Positions 36,028 to 45,552 of a stretch of DNA of 64,000 nt are shown here, piece after piece (the stretch's first letter is position 1; each line of letters begins with the position of its first letter). The stretch is taken from positions 62,001 through 126,000 of the forward strand of contig NZ_JAPWKB010000014.1 of assembly GCF_028283785.1 (NCBI RefSeq). The letters run 5' to 3'. The stretch comes from Paraburkholderia sp. GTDB taxonomy: Bacteria > Pseudomonadota > Gammaproteobacteria > Burkholderiales > Burkholderiaceae. The notes beneath the pieces are model-generated. The model saw only the letters and a list, made by a program, of their open reading frames with translations. It did not search any database and was not told the origin of the DNA. The translations under genes and the position numbers were made by a program.

Positions 36028-37803
36028 ATGGCTGCAATCAAGAATTCTCTGCCGCGTCGCAAGTTTGACGTGGTCATCGTCGGCGCGGGCGGCTCGGGGA
36101 TGCGCGCTTCGCTGCAACTCGCGCGCGCCGGTCTGTCGGTTTGCGTGCTGTCCAAGGTGTTTCCGACGCGTTCGCACACGGTTGCCGCGCAGGGCGGGAT
36201 CGGTGCATCGCTCGGCAATATGAGCGAAGACAACTGGCACTATCACTTCTACGACACGATCAAGGGTTCCGACTGGCTCGGCGACCAGGACGCGATCGAG
36301 TTCATGTGCCGTGAAGCACCGAACGCCGTGTACGAGCTGGAACACATGGGCATGCCGTTCGACCGTAACGCCGACGGCACGATTTACCAGCGTCCGTTCG
36401 GCGGCCACACGGCCAACTACGGCGAAAAGCCGGTACAACGCGCTTGCGCGGCTGCCGACCGTACCGGTCACGCGCTGCTGCATACGCTGTATCAGCAGAA
36501 CGTCGAAGCGAAGACGCAGTTCTTCGTCGAATGGATGGCGCTGGATCTGATCCGCGACGCCGACGGAGACGTGCTCGGCGTGACCGCGCTGGAAATGGAA
36601 ACGGGCGACGTCTACATTCTGGAAGGCAAGACCACGTTGTTCGCGACGGGCGGTGCAGGCCGGATTTTCGCGGCGTCCACCAACGCGTTCATCAACACTG
36701 GTGACGGCCTGGGCATGGCAGCGCGTTCGGGCATCGCGTTGCAAGACATGGAATTCTGGCAATTCCACCCCACCGGCGTGGCCGGCGCGGGCGTGCTGAT
36801 TACCGAAGGCGTGCGCGGCGAAGGCGGTATCCTGCGCAATTCGAACGGTGAGCGCTTCATGGAGCGCTATGCGCCGACGCTGAAGGATCTGGCGCCGCGC
36901 GACTTCGTTTCGCGTTCGATGGACCAGGAAATCAAGGAAGGCCGTGGCGTGGGTCCGAACAAGGATCACGTGCTGCTCGACCTGTCGCACATCGGCGCCG
37001 AGACGATCATGAAGCGTCTGCCGTCGATCCGCGAAATCGCGATGAAGTTCGCGAACGTGGACTGTATCAAGGAGCCGATCCCGGTCGTGCCGACCATCCA
37101 CTATCAGATGGGTGGCATTCCTACGAACATTCACGGTCAGGTCGTCGGTACGGCGAAGGGCCACGAAGAACCGGTCAACGGTTTCTACGCGGTCGGCGAA
37201 TGCTCGTGCGTGTCGGTCCACGGCGCGAACCGCCTGGGCACGAACTCGCTGCTCGACCTGGTGGTGTTCGGCCGCGCGGCCGGCAACCACATCGTCAAGC
37301 ACGTGAAGGAAATCAAGAATCACAAGCCGCTGCCGGCTGACGCTGCTGATTTCGCAATGTCGCGCCTGGCGAAGCTGGACAGCTCGACGTCGGGTGAGTA
37401 CACGCAAGACATCGCGAACGACATCCGCGCGTCGATGCAGAAGCATGCAGGCGTGTTCCGCACGTCGGCGCTGCTGTCCGAAGGCGTCGAACGTATCCGC
37501 GAAGTCGCGGCACGTGTGGACAACATCCACCTGAAGGACAAGTCGAAGGTCTTCAACACGGCACGTGTCGAAGCGCTCGAAGTGGCGAACCTGATCGAGG
37601 TGGCACGCGCCACGATGGTCTCCGCCGAAGCGCGCAAGGAAAGCCGTGGCGCGCACGCGCAGAACGACTTCGAACATCGCGACGACGAAAACTGGCTGCG
37701 CCATACGTTGTGGTTCAGCGAAGGCGACCGCCTCGACTACAAGCCGGTTCATATGCAACCGCTGACCGTCGAATCGGTGCCGCCGAAAGCGCGGACCTTC
37801 TAA
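36028..37803 (+). CDS. sdhA: Succinate dehydrogenase flavoprotein subunit
   Basis: A 591-residue catalytic subunit that oxidises succinate to fumarate. It has the N-terminal FAD-binding fold ([18 protein letters not shown]), the His that carries covalent FAD in [16 protein letters not shown], the active-site region [34 protein letters not shown], and [18 protein letters not shown]. The ATG at 36028 gives the usual N-terminus and lies 4 bp after sdhD; an in-frame start at 35986 lies inside sdhD and is rejected. sdhB follows after 24 bp. Confidence 0.98.
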   Translation: MAAIKNSLPRRKFDVVIVGAGGSGMRASLQLARAGLSVCVLSKVFPTRSHTVAAQGGIGASLGNMSEDNWHYHFYDTIKGSDWLGDQDAIEFMCREAPNAVYELEHMGMPFDRNADGTIYQRPFGGHTANYGEKPVQRACAAADRTGHALLHTLYQQNVEAKTQFFVEWMALDLIRDADGDVLGVTALEMETGDVYILEGKTTLFATGGAGRIFAASTNAFINTGDGLGMAARSGIALQDMEFWQFHPTGVAGAGVLITEGVRGEGGILRNSNGERFMERYAPTLKDLAPRDFVSRSMDQEIKEGRGVGPNKDHVLLDLSHIGAETIMKRLPSIREIAMKFANVDCIKEPIPVVPTIHYQMGGIPTNIHGQVVGTAKGHEEPVNGFYAVGECSCVSVHGANRLGTNSLLDLVVFGRAAGNHIVKHVKEIKNHKPLPADAADFAMSRLAKLDSSTSGEYTQDIANDIRASMQKHAGVFRTSALLSEGVERIREVAARVDNIHLKDKSKVFNTARVEALEVANLIEVARATMVSAEARKESRGAHAQNDFEHRDDENWLRHTLWFSEGDRLDYKPVHMQPLTVESVPPKARTF

Positions 37804-37827
37804 GGCACACGTCAAAGGAATTCAGAA

Positions 37828-38532
37828 ATGGCAAAGCGTACATTTGAAATTTACCGCTACGATCCGGACAAGGATGCAGCGCCGCGCATGCAGTCGTACG
37901 AAATCGAAATCGACTCGCACGAGCGCATGTTGCTCGACGCGCTCGTCAAGCTGAAGGCAGTGGACGAAACGCTGTCGTTCCGCCGTTCGTGCCGCGAAGG
38001 CGTGTGCGGTTCGGACGCGATGAACATCAACGGCAAGAACGGTCTGGCGTGCCTGACCAACCTGAACGACCTGCCGCAGAAGATCGTGCTGCGTCCGCTG
38101 CCGGGCCTGCCCGTCGTGCGCGACCTGATCTGCGACTTCACGCAGTTCTTCAACCAGTATCACTCGATCAAGCCGTACCTGATCAACGATACGCCGCCGC
38201 CGGAAAAGGAACGTCTGCAGTCGCCGGTAGAACGCGACGAGCTCGACGGCCTGTACGAGTGCATTCTGTGCGCAAGCTGCTCGACGTCGTGCCCGAGCTT
38301 CTGGTGGAATCCGGACAAGTTCGTCGGCCCGGCCGGCCTGCTGCAAGCCTACCGTTTCATCGCGGACAGCCGCGACGAAGCAACAGGCGAGCGTCTGGAC
38401 AACCTTGAAGACCCGTATCGCCTGTTCCGTTGCCACTCGATCATGAATTGCGTCGATGTGTGCCCGAAGGGACTGAACCCGACCAAGGCGATCGGCAAGA
38501 TCAAGGAATTGATGGTTCGTCGTGCAGTCTGA
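37828..38532 (+). CDS. sdhB: Succinate dehydrogenase iron-sulfur subunit
   Basis: A 234-residue iron-sulfur protein that relays electrons from SdhA to the membrane subunits. The [2Fe-2S] cysteines are in [17 protein letters not shown] and NGLACL; the [4Fe-4S]/[3Fe-4S] ligands are in [16 protein letters not shown] and [15 protein letters not shown]. The length is normal. It lies between sdhA and the flavinylation factor gene sdhE, which starts 1 bp after its stop. Confidence 0.98.
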   Translation: MAKRTFEIYRYDPDKDAAPRMQSYEIEIDSHERMLLDALVKLKAVDETLSFRRSCREGVCGSDAMNINGKNGLACLTNLNDLPQKIVLRPLPGLPVVRDLICDFTQFFNQYHSIKPYLINDTPPPEKERLQSPVERDELDGLYECILCASCSTSCPSFWWNPDKFVGPAGLLQAYRFIADSRDEATGERLDNLEDPYRLFRCHSIMNCVDVCPKGLNPTKAIGKIKELMVRRAV

Positions 38533-38533
38533 G

Positions 38534-38806
38534 ATGGACGACACTTCGCACCAGTCTGACCCCCTTCGCCGCGCGCGCCTTCGCTGGCGCGCGCGGCGCG
38601 GCTTGCTCGAAAACGATCTGATTTTCGAGCGGTTTTTCAGCCGATATGAGCATGACCTCAGCGACGCCGACGTAGGCGCTCTCACGCGCCTGCTCGAGCT
38701 GAGCGATAACGACCTGATGGACTTGCTGCTCGTGCGCAAGGAACCGGAAGGCGACCTTGCCGACACGGACGTTGTCCGGGTTCTGGAGATGCTGCGCACC
38801 GTGTGA
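38534..38806 (+). CDS. sdhE: FAD assembly factor SdhE
   Basis: A 90-residue protein of the SdhE/YgfY (DUF339) family. The conserved RGxxE motif is visible in WRARRGLLENDLIFERFF, and ELSDNDLMDLLL follows. It promotes covalent attachment of FAD to SdhA. ATG 38534 is chosen over an upstream GTG at 38522, which would overlap sdhB. Its position, 1 bp behind sdhB, fits the role. gltA starts 73 bp later. Confidence 0.92.
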   Translation: MDDTSHQSDPLRRARLRWRARRGLLENDLIFERFFSRYEHDLSDADVGALTRLLELSDNDLMDLLLVRKEPEGDLADTDVVRVLEMLRTV

Positions 38807-38879
38807 GCGCGGCGAGCCCGCTGTTCCAGGCGTGCAGATTATCGAAACCCTGTATCCATACTTCGATTGAGGATGTGCT

Positions 38880-40181
38880 ATGACCCCGTCAGATGTTAAA
38901 GCCACGCTATCGTTCAGCGACAATTCGCCGAGCGTTGAAATGCCGATCTACAAGGGCACACTCGGCCCGGACGTGATCGACATTCGCAAACTGTACGGTC
39001 AGACCGGCAAGTTCACGTACGACCCGGGCTTTATGTCGACGGCGGCGTGTAACTCGGCGATCACGTACATCGACGGCGATAAGGGCGAGCTGCTGTATCG
39101 CGGTTATCCGATCGACAATCTCGCTGAAAACGCCGACTTCCTGGAGTCGTGCTACCTGCTGCTGAAGGGCGAACTGCCGACGGCAGTGCAGAAGGAAGAG
39201 TTCGTCGAAACCGTCACGAAGCACACGATGGTGCACGAGCAGATGCACTTCTTCTTCCGCGGTTTCCGCCGTGACGCGCACCCGATGGCCATTCTGGTGG
39301 CCGCAGTCGGCGCGCTGTCGGCGTTCTATCACGACTCGCTGGACATCAACAATCCGCGTCACCGTGAAGTGTCGGCCATCCGCATGATCGCGAAGCTGCC
39401 GACGCTGGTGGCGATGGCGTACAAGTACAGCATCGGTCAACCGTTCGTGTATCCGAAGAACGAGCTGTCGTACAGCGCGAACTTCATGCACATGATGTTC
39501 TCGAACCCGTGCGAAGAGTACAAGGTCAACGACGTTCTGGTGCGCGCACTCGACCGTATCCTGATCCTGCACGCCGACCACGAACAGAACGCATCGACGT
39601 CGACGGTTCGTCTGGCCGGTTCGTCGGGCGCAAACCCGTTCGCATGTATCGCAGCCGGTATCGCCTGCCTGTGGGGCCCGGCGCACGGCGGTGCGAACGA
39701 AGCCGCACTGAACATGCTGGAAGAAATCGGCTCGGTCGACAACATTCCTGAGTTCATCAAGCAGGTGAAGGACAAGAACTCGGGCGTGAAGCTGATGGGC
39801 TTCGGTCACCGCGTCTACAAGAACTACGATCCGCGTGCGAAGCTGATGCGCGAAACCTGCCACGAAGTGCTGGAAGAACTGGGCCTGCACGACGACCCGC
39901 TGTTCAAGCTGGCCATGGCACTGGAAAAGATCGCGCTGGAAGACGAATACTTCGTGTCGCGCAAGCTGTACCCGAACGTCGACTTCTACTCGGGCATCGT
40001 TCAGCGCGCGCTGGGCATCCCGACGGCAATGTTCACGTGTATCTTCGCGATGGCACGTACGGTCGGCTGGATTGCACAGTGGAACGAAATGATCGCGGAT
40101 CCGGAACAGAAGATTGGCCGTCCGCGTCAGCTGTTCATCGGCGACACGTCGCGTCAGGCAAAGCCGCTCGACCAACGTTGA
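38880..40181 (+). CDS. gltA: Citrate synthase
   Basis: A 433-residue type II (hexameric-type) citrate synthase that condenses oxaloacetate with acetyl-CoA. Catalytic residues are visible: His in [18 protein letters not shown], His in [18 protein letters not shown], and Asp in [18 protein letters not shown]. The N-terminal beta-rich extension typical of proteobacterial GltA ([20 protein letters not shown]) is present. It follows the sdh genes and ends at a strong terminator (40225-40261). Confidence 0.98.
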   Translation: MTPSDVKATLSFSDNSPSVEMPIYKGTLGPDVIDIRKLYGQTGKFTYDPGFMSTAACNSAITYIDGDKGELLYRGYPIDNLAENADFLESCYLLLKGELPTAVQKEEFVETVTKHTMVHEQMHFFFRGFRRDAHPMAILVAAVGALSAFYHDSLDINNPRHREVSAIRMIAKLPTLVAMAYKYSIGQPFVYPKNELSYSANFMHMMFSNPCEEYKVNDVLVRALDRILILHADHEQNASTSTVRLAGSSGANPFACIAAGIACLWGPAHGGANEAALNMLEEIGSVDNIPEFIKQVKDKNSGVKLMGFGHRVYKNYDPRAKLMRETCHEVLEELGLHDDPLFKLAMALEKIALEDEYFVSRKLYPNVDFYSGIVQRALGIPTAMFTCIFAMARTVGWIAQWNEMIADPEQKIGRPRQLFIGDTSRQAKPLDQR

Positions 40182-40224
40182 ACGGCGAAGCGCGCTCACG
40201 CGCGCTGACGTTGATTCCGTAAAA

Positions 40225-40263
40225 AAAAACGCCCCGACGGGTTGATCGTCGGGGCGTTTTTGT
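40225..40263 (+). terminator. Intrinsic terminator after gltA
   Basis: A GC-rich 15-bp stem (40225-40239 with 40247-40261, loop GGTTGAT), preceded by an A-run and ending in a T-run. Confidence 0.95.
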
Positions 40264-40472
40264 TTGTGCGCGGACGTGATCCGCGAGCGTTGCCGGTGAC
40301 CGTTTACATGCAAAAAACGCTTTCCGGGTAACGCCGATACAGGTATCGGCACTACCACCCAACTCCCTGTTTTTTATCGGTTTTCCGGGCAAAACCTAAG
40401 GAAAATCCGTGATCTGCGTGGCATAATCGACGAACACGACTGGCCCGAAGTTAATACTATTCCCCGCAAATC
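40262..40472 (+). promoter_or_regulatory. leuC leader and promoter region
   Basis: A 211-base gap between the gltA terminator and leuC. A TGG-CATAAT element (40419-40427) looks like an extended -10 and would start the transcript near 40434, leaving a ~39-nt leader. No leucine-rich leader peptide is seen, so attenuation of the leu genes by that route is not supported. Confidence 0.45.
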
Positions 40473-41882
40473 ATGGCACAGACTCTCTACGACAAATTGT
40501 GGAACACCCACGTGGTCCACACCGAAGACGACGGCACGACGATCCTCTATATCGACCGTCACCTGCTGCACGAAGTCACCAGCCCGCAGGCGTTCGAAGG
40601 CCTGAAGCTGGCGCAGCGTCCGGTGTGGCGGATCAGCGCGAATCTGGCCGTGTCCGACCACAACGTGCCCACCACGGATCGCACGCACGGCATCGCCGAC
40701 CCCATCTCGAAGCTGCAGGTGGACACGCTGGACGCCAATTGCGATTCGTACGGCATCACGCAGTTCAAGATGAACGATCTGCGTCAGGGCATCGTGCACA
40801 TCATCGGGCCGGAGCAGGGCGCGACGCTGCCGGGCATGACGATCGTCTGCGGCGACTCGCACACGTCCACGCACGGCGCGTTCGGCGCGCTGGCGCACGG
40901 CATCGGCACGTCGGAAGTCGAGCACGTGCTGGCCACCCAAACGCTCTTGCAAAAGAAGAGCAAGAACATGCTGGTGAAGGTCGAAGGTCCGTTGCCGCGC
41001 GGCTGCACCGCGAAAGACATCGTGCTGGCCATCATCGGCAAGATCGGCACGGCGGGCGGCACGGGTTACGCCATCGAGTTCGGCGGTTCGACCATTCGCG
41101 CACTGTCCATGGAAGGCCGCATGACGGTCTGCAACATGGCGATCGAAGCGGGCGCGCGCGCCGGCATGGTCGCGGTGGACGACACCACGGTCGAGTATCT
41201 GAAGGGCCGCCCGTTCTCGCCGGAAGGCGTCGAGTGGGATCACGCGGTCGAGTACTGGAAGCAGTTCACGACAGACGAAGGCGCGCAATTCGATCGCGTC
41301 GTCGAGTTGAATGCCGCTGAGATCGTGCCGCAAGTGACGTGGGGCACGTCGCCGGAAATGGTCACGGCCGTCGACGGTCGCGTGCCGGATCCGGAACGCG
41401 AAAAAGATCCGGTCAAGCGCAACGCGATGGAACGCGCGCTGCAATACATGGCGCTGGAACCGAACCAGTCCATCGACTCGATCAAGCCGGACAAGATTTT
41501 CATCGGCTCGTGCACGAACGCGCGTATCGAAGATATCCGCGCCGCCGCGTATGTCGTGAAGAAGCTGGGCCGCCGCGTCGCGCCGAACATCCGTCTGGCG
41601 ATGGTCGTGCCGGGCTCGGGCCTCGTGAAGGCGCAAGCCGAACGCGAAGGCCTCGACAAGGTCTTCACCGACGCCGGTTTCGAATGGCGCGAGCCGGGTT
41701 GCTCGATGTGCCTCGCGATGAACTCCGACCGGCTCGATCCGGGCGAGCGCTGCGCGTCCACGTCGAACCGTAACTTCGAAGGCCGTCAGGGCGCGGGCGG
41801 TCGCACGCATCTGGTCAGCCCGGCCATGGCGGCGGCTGCTGCCATCGAAGGGCATTTCGTCGATATCCGGAAACTGGGTTAA
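40473..41882 (+). CDS. leuC: 3-isopropylmalate dehydratase large subunit
   Basis: A 469-residue aconitase-family subunit that, with LeuD, isomerises 2- to 3-isopropylmalate in leucine synthesis. The [4Fe-4S] ligands are in [17 protein letters not shown] and [31 protein letters not shown] is the conserved substrate loop. The length is standard. It heads the leu cluster and is followed by the entericidin-like gene, then leuD and leuB. Confidence 0.97.
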   Translation: MAQTLYDKLWNTHVVHTEDDGTTILYIDRHLLHEVTSPQAFEGLKLAQRPVWRISANLAVSDHNVPTTDRTHGIADPISKLQVDTLDANCDSYGITQFKMNDLRQGIVHIIGPEQGATLPGMTIVCGDSHTSTHGAFGALAHGIGTSEVEHVLATQTLLQKKSKNMLVKVEGPLPRGCTAKDIVLAIIGKIGTAGGTGYAIEFGGSTIRALSMEGRMTVCNMAIEAGARAGMVAVDDTTVEYLKGRPFSPEGVEWDHAVEYWKQFTTDEGAQFDRVVELNAAEIVPQVTWGTSPEMVTAVDGRVPDPEREKDPVKRNAMERALQYMALEPNQSIDSIKPDKIFIGSCTNARIEDIRAAAYVVKKLGRRVAPNIRLAMVVPGSGLVKAQAEREGLDKVFTDAGFEWREPGCSMCLAMNSDRLDPGERCASTSNRNFEGRQGAGGRTHLVSPAMAAAAAIEGHFVDIRKLG

Positions 41883-41906
41883 TTGAGAACGCGTATGAGG
41901 AACAGC

Positions 41907-42053
41907 ATGGGTCGGACTACGTTACTGCGTCGCTTCGCGCTTGGCGCGCTGGCCGGGCTACTGCTCGGTCTCGCCGGCTGCAACACGGTGCACGGATTCG
42001 GCGAGGATATGTCGCACCTCGGCAATTCGATCAGCAGCCACGCTGACAAATAA
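41907..42053 (+). CDS. Entericidin-like small lipoprotein
   Basis: A 48-residue protein with a lipoprotein signal ([11 protein letters not shown], then [10 protein letters not shown]), matching the entericidin A/B family: lipidated Cys followed by NTxxGxGxD and a short polar tail. Entericidins are small envelope lipoproteins tied to stress or programmed lysis in E. coli; the role in this lineage is not established. It sits between leuC and leuD. ATG 41907 has a TGAGGA Shine-Dalgarno 5 bp upstream; ATG 41895 would add four residues. Confidence 0.8.
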   Translation: MGRTTLLRRFALGALAGLLLGLAGCNTVHGFGEDMSHLGNSISSHADK

Positions 42054-42124
42054 GCGGTTTTCGATTGTGCCGGTCGCGCAGCTCGTCAGGTAGCGCGCGG
42101 CCGGATTTAAGAGGCGCAAGCGTC

Positions 42125-42778
42125 ATGGATAAATTCATCGTACATACCGGCGTCGTGGCGCCGCTCGATCGCGAGAACGTCGACACGGACGCGATCATCC
42201 CGAAGCAGTTTCTGAAGTCGATCAAGCGAACGGGTTTCGGTCCGAACGCATTCGACGAATGGCGTTATCTGGATCACGGCGAGCCGGGTCAGGACAACTC
42301 GCAGCGTCCGCTGAATCCGGATTTCGTGCTGAACCAGCCGCGTTATCAGGGCGCATCGGTGCTGCTGGCGCGCAAGAACTTCGGTTGCGGCAGCTCGCGC
42401 GAGCACGCACCGTGGGCGTTGCAGCAATACGGTTTTCGCGCGCTGATCGCGCCCAGTTTCGCCGATATTTTCTACAACAACTGCTTCAAGAACGGCGTGC
42501 TGCCCATCGTGCTGACCGAGCAGCAGGTCGACCATCTGTTCAACGAGACGTATGCGTTCGGCGGCTTCCAGTTGACGGTCGATCTCGAAGCGCAAGTGGT
42601 GCGCACCACCGACGGCGGCGCCGAATATCCGTTCGACGTAGCCGGTTTCCGCAAGTACTGCCTGCTGAACGGCTTCGACGATATCGGTTTGACGCTGCGT
42701 CACGCCGACAAGATCCGCCAGTTCGAAGCCGAGCGTCTCGCGAAGCAGCCGTGGCTGGGTCACCGCATCGTCGGGTAA
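42125..42778 (+). CDS. leuD: 3-isopropylmalate dehydratase small subunit
   Basis: A 217-residue swivel-domain subunit that partners LeuC. The start [20 protein letters not shown] and the motif [16 protein letters not shown] are typical; GIIPTVL-like residues follow at [11 protein letters not shown] 42125 is chosen because it gives the family N-terminus; an in-frame start at 42065 would add 20 unlikely residues. It lies 71 bp after the entericidin-like gene and 76 bp before leuB. Confidence 0.96.
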   Translation: MDKFIVHTGVVAPLDRENVDTDAIIPKQFLKSIKRTGFGPNAFDEWRYLDHGEPGQDNSQRPLNPDFVLNQPRYQGASVLLARKNFGCGSSREHAPWALQQYGFRALIAPSFADIFYNNCFKNGVLPIVLTEQQVDHLFNETYAFGGFQLTVDLEAQVVRTTDGGAEYPFDVAGFRKYCLLNGFDDIGLTLRHADKIRQFEAERLAKQPWLGHRIVG

Positions 42779-42854
42779 TCGGGGAGCCGGGTCAGTGGGC
42801 CCGCTCGGGGTCCACGCCGGGCCCGGAATCGCAGATAACAAACAAGGAATTCGC

Positions 42855-43922
42855 ATGAAGATCGCAGTGTTGCCGGGCGACGGCATTGGTCCCGAAATCG
42901 TCAAGGAAGCCGTCAAGGTTCTGAACGTGCTTGGCGAGAAGTTCGAACTCGAAGAAGCGCCGGTTGGCGGTGCGGGCTACGAAGCGAGCGGTCATCCGCT
43001 GCCGGACGCCACGCTCGCGCTGGCCAAAGAGGCCGATGCAATCCTGTTCGGCGCGGTCGGCGACTGGAAATACGACTCGCTCGAACGCGCATTGCGCCCG
43101 GAACAGGCCATTCTGGGTCTGCGCAAGCATCTGCAACTGTTCGCGAACTTCCGTCCGGCAATCTGCTATCCGGAACTGACGGGCGCGTCGTCGCTGAAGC
43201 CGGAAATCGTGTCGGGTCTCGACATCCTGATCGTGCGCGAATTGAACGGCGATATTTATTTCGGCCAGCCGCGCGGTGTGCGCGAAGCGCCGGACGGCCT
43301 GTTCGCGGGCGCGAAGGAAGGCTTCGACACGATGCGTTATTCGGAGCCGGAAGTGCGCCGTATCGCGCACGTCGCGTTTCAGGCAGCGCAAAAGCGCGGC
43401 AAGAAACTGACGTCGGTGGATAAAGCCAATGTGCTGGAAACGTCGCAATTCTGGAAAGACATCATGATCGATGTGTCGAAGGAATACGCTGACGTCGAGC
43501 TGTCGCACATGTATGTCGACAACGCGGCCATGCAACTGGTGAAGGCGCCGAAGTCGTTCGACGTGATCGTCACCGGCAATATGTTCGGCGACATTCTGTC
43601 GGACGAAGCGGCGATGCTGACGGGCTCGATCGGCATGCTGCCGTCGGCTTCGCTCGACAAGAACAACAAGGGCTTGTACGAGCCGTCGCACGGCTCCGCG
43701 CCGGATATCGCCGGCAAGGGCGTCGCGAATCCGCTGGCCACGATCCTGTCGGCGGCGATGATGCTGCGTTATTCGTTGGGCAAGGCCGATCAGGCCGACC
43801 GTATCGAAAGCGCGGTGAAAAAAGTGCTGGAGCAAGGTTTCCGCACCGGCGACATCCTCACGCCGGGGTGCAAGCAGGTCGGCACGGTCGCAATGGGCGA
43901 TGCGGTGGTCGCAGCACTTTAA
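42855..43922 (+). CDS. leuB: 3-isopropylmalate dehydrogenase
   Basis: A 355-residue NAD-dependent decarboxylating dehydrogenase, the third step of the leucine branch. Key parts: [20 protein letters not shown] at the N-terminus, [14 protein letters not shown], the metal/substrate site in [33 protein letters not shown], and [20 protein letters not shown] 42855 has an AAGGAA Shine-Dalgarno. It is followed by a 365-bp leader before asd. Confidence 0.97.
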   Translation: MKIAVLPGDGIGPEIVKEAVKVLNVLGEKFELEEAPVGGAGYEASGHPLPDATLALAKEADAILFGAVGDWKYDSLERALRPEQAILGLRKHLQLFANFRPAICYPELTGASSLKPEIVSGLDILIVRELNGDIYFGQPRGVREAPDGLFAGAKEGFDTMRYSEPEVRRIAHVAFQAAQKRGKKLTSVDKANVLETSQFWKDIMIDVSKEYADVELSHMYVDNAAMQLVKAPKSFDVIVTGNMFGDILSDEAAMLTGSIGMLPSASLDKNNKGLYEPSHGSAPDIAGKGVANPLATILSAAMMLRYSLGKADQADRIESAVKKVLEQGFRTGDILTPGCKQVGTVAMGDAVVAAL

Positions 43923-44060
43923 GCGGCTCGCAGGAATAAAAGGCAAGCCGTTCCGTTCCTCGAAAAGGTCCGGCCGCCTTTCACAAAAGTGCACGAATCG
44001 GCGGAAAACCTGCCGATTCGCGTCAAAAGCGGTGCAGACGCCGCCAGAATCTGGTTTTCG

Positions 44061-44068
44061 TGTATATT
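44061..44068 (+). promoter_or_regulatory. Possible -10 box for the asd leader transcript
   Basis: TGTATATT at 44061-44068 resembles a -10 element. Transcription from it would begin at about 44075, the ATG of the leader peptide, implying a leaderless mRNA. No good -35 is seen, so confidence is low. Confidence 0.35.
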
Positions 44069-44074
44069 GGTGTG

Positions 44075-44203
44075 ATGGCGCAGATATCTCAAATCTCCTC
44101 GATTTCGACCATTAAAGGTCAAGCCCACGGCACAACGCGCCGTGTGGTTGAGCTCGCCATTACCATCAAAACGATTACCCCGAAAACGATCACGAAGCGC
44201 TGA
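44075..44203 (+). CDS. Ile/Thr-rich leader peptide upstream of asd
   Basis: A 42-codon frame (ATG 44075, TGA 44203) reading MAQISQISSISTIK... and ending ELAITIKTITPKTITKR. It has 8 Ile and 8 Thr in 42 residues; the last 14 codons before the stop hold 4 Ile, 5 Thr and 3 Lys. This resembles the E. coli thr operon leader (thrL), which is rich in Thr and Ile. asd supplies aspartate semialdehyde for threonine, isoleucine, lysine and methionine, so ribosome stalling at these codons is a sensible sensor. It has no clear Shine-Dalgarno and may be leaderless. It has not been shown to be translated. Confidence 0.65.
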   Translation: MAQISQISSISTIKGQAHGTTRRVVELAITIKTITPKTITKR

Positions 44204-44213
44204 TCGTCCGTCG

Positions 44214-44266
44214 TGCCCGCCCATCTTCCCCGCGCGGTCACTGCGGGCAAAGATGCGGGGAAGTTT
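44214..44266 (+). promoter_or_regulatory. Putative asd attenuator: two interleaved hairpins
   Basis: Two stems cannot form together. Stem A pairs 44214-44220 (TGCCCGC) with 44243-44249. Stem B pairs 44225-44233 (CTTCCCCGC) with 44255-44263 and is followed by TTT. Stem B (9 bp, GC-rich) is terminator-like with a weak U-tract; stem A overlaps it and could act as an anti-terminator. They begin 11 nt after the leader-peptide stop codon and end 22 nt before the asd start. Confidence 0.5.
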
Positions 44267-44287
44267 CCACTCGAAGGGTATGAAGTC

Positions 44288-45409
44288 ATGAACGTAGGTC
44301 TCGTAGGTTGGCGCGGCATGGTCGGCAGCGTCCTGATGCAACGCATGCAGCAGGAAGGCGATTTCGATCTGATCGAACCGGTGTTTTTCAGCACCAGCAA
44401 CGCGGGCGGCAACGCGCCGTCGTTCGCCAAAAACGAGACCAAGCTCAAAGATGCGACAAGCATCGACGACCTGAAGAAGTGCGACGCGATCATCTCGTGC
44501 CAGGGCGGCGACTACACGAACGACGTGTTCCCGAAGCTGCGCGCTGCGGGCTGGAACGGTTACTGGATCGACGCGGCGTCGTCGCTGCGCATGAAGGATG
44601 ACGCGGTCATCATCCTCGACCCGGTCAACCTCGACGTCATCAAGGACGCGCTGGTCAAAGGTCAGAAGAATTTCATCGGTGGCAATTGCACCGTCAGCCT
44701 GATGTTGATGGCGCTGGGCGGCCTGTTCCGCGAAAACCTCGTCGACTGGATGACGGCCATGACGTATCAGGCCGCATCGGGCGCGGGCGCGCAAAACATG
44801 CGCGAACTGCTGCAACAGATGGGCACGTTGTACGGTTCGGCGAAGGAAGACCTGGCCGATCCGTCGTCCGCCATTCTCGATATCGACCGCCGCGTGCTGG
44901 CCGCGATGAACAGCGACCGCATGCCGACCGACAACTTCGGCGTGCCGCTCGCCGGCTCGCTGATTCCGTGGATCGACAAAGACCTCGGCAACGGTATGTC
45001 GAAGGAAGAGTGGAAGGGCGGCGCGGAAACCAACAAGATCCTCGGCAAGCCGGCAATGGGCCAGCCGGGTTCGATCCCGGTCGACGGCCTGTGCGTGCGT
45101 ATCGGCGCAATGCGTTGCCACTCGCAGGCATTGACCATCAAGCTGAACAAAGACGTGCCGCTCGACGAAATCAACGGCATCCTCGCGTCGGCGAACGACT
45201 GGGTCAAGGTCGTACCGAACGAACGCGAAGCGTCGATCCGCGATCTGTCGCCGTCGGTTGTGACGGGCACGCTGACGGTGCCGGTCGGTCGTCTGCGCAA
45301 GCTGGCAATGGGCGGCGAATATCTGTCTGCATTCACGGTCGGCGATCAACTGTTGTGGGGCGCAGCTGAGCCGTTGCGTCGGATGCTGCGCATTCTGCTC
45401 GACAAGTAA
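44288..45409 (+). CDS. asd: Aspartate-semialdehyde dehydrogenase
   Basis: A 373-residue enzyme that reduces aspartyl phosphate to aspartate semialdehyde, the branch point to lysine, threonine, isoleucine and methionine, and to diaminopimelate. The N-terminal NADP loop is [18 protein letters not shown]; the catalytic Cys is in [32 protein letters not shown] and [16 protein letters not shown] (active-site His) follow. ATG 44288 gives the family N-terminus and has a GAAGGG Shine-Dalgarno. The gene is preceded by a leader peptide and paired hairpins, and followed by a terminator. Confidence 0.97.
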   Translation: MNVGLVGWRGMVGSVLMQRMQQEGDFDLIEPVFFSTSNAGGNAPSFAKNETKLKDATSIDDLKKCDAIISCQGGDYTNDVFPKLRAAGWNGYWIDAASSLRMKDDAVIILDPVNLDVIKDALVKGQKNFIGGNCTVSLMLMALGGLFRENLVDWMTAMTYQAASGAGAQNMRELLQQMGTLYGSAKEDLADPSSAILDIDRRVLAAMNSDRMPTDNFGVPLAGSLIPWIDKDLGNGMSKEEWKGGAETNKILGKPAMGQPGSIPVDGLCVRIGAMRCHSQALTIKLNKDVPLDEINGILASANDWVKVVPNEREASIRDLSPSVVTGTLTVPVGRLRKLAMGGEYLSAFTVGDQLLWGAAEPLRRMLRILLDK

Positions 45410-45451
45410 TGTAATAAAGTAAACTACGCGGTTGCGACGCGTAGGAAATTG

Positions 45452-45483
45452 AAAAGCGTCGCGCTCGCGCGGCGCTTTTTTAT
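45452..45483 (+). terminator. Intrinsic terminator after asd
   Basis: A 12-bp stem with one G-U pair (45452-45463 with 45468-45479, loop CTCG) followed by a T-run. It separates asd from fimV. Confidence 0.88.
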
Positions 45484-45552
45484 TGTCGGTCGACGAATTC
45501 TTCTCCATCCAACCTAAAACAAGGGCTGCGCGCTATTGCGCCAGGAGTCCCA

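Noticed and set aside
40309..40332. A seven-residue frame (MQKTLSG) upstream of leuC as a leader peptide
   Set aside because: It has one Leu codon and no following terminator/anti-terminator pair before leuC.
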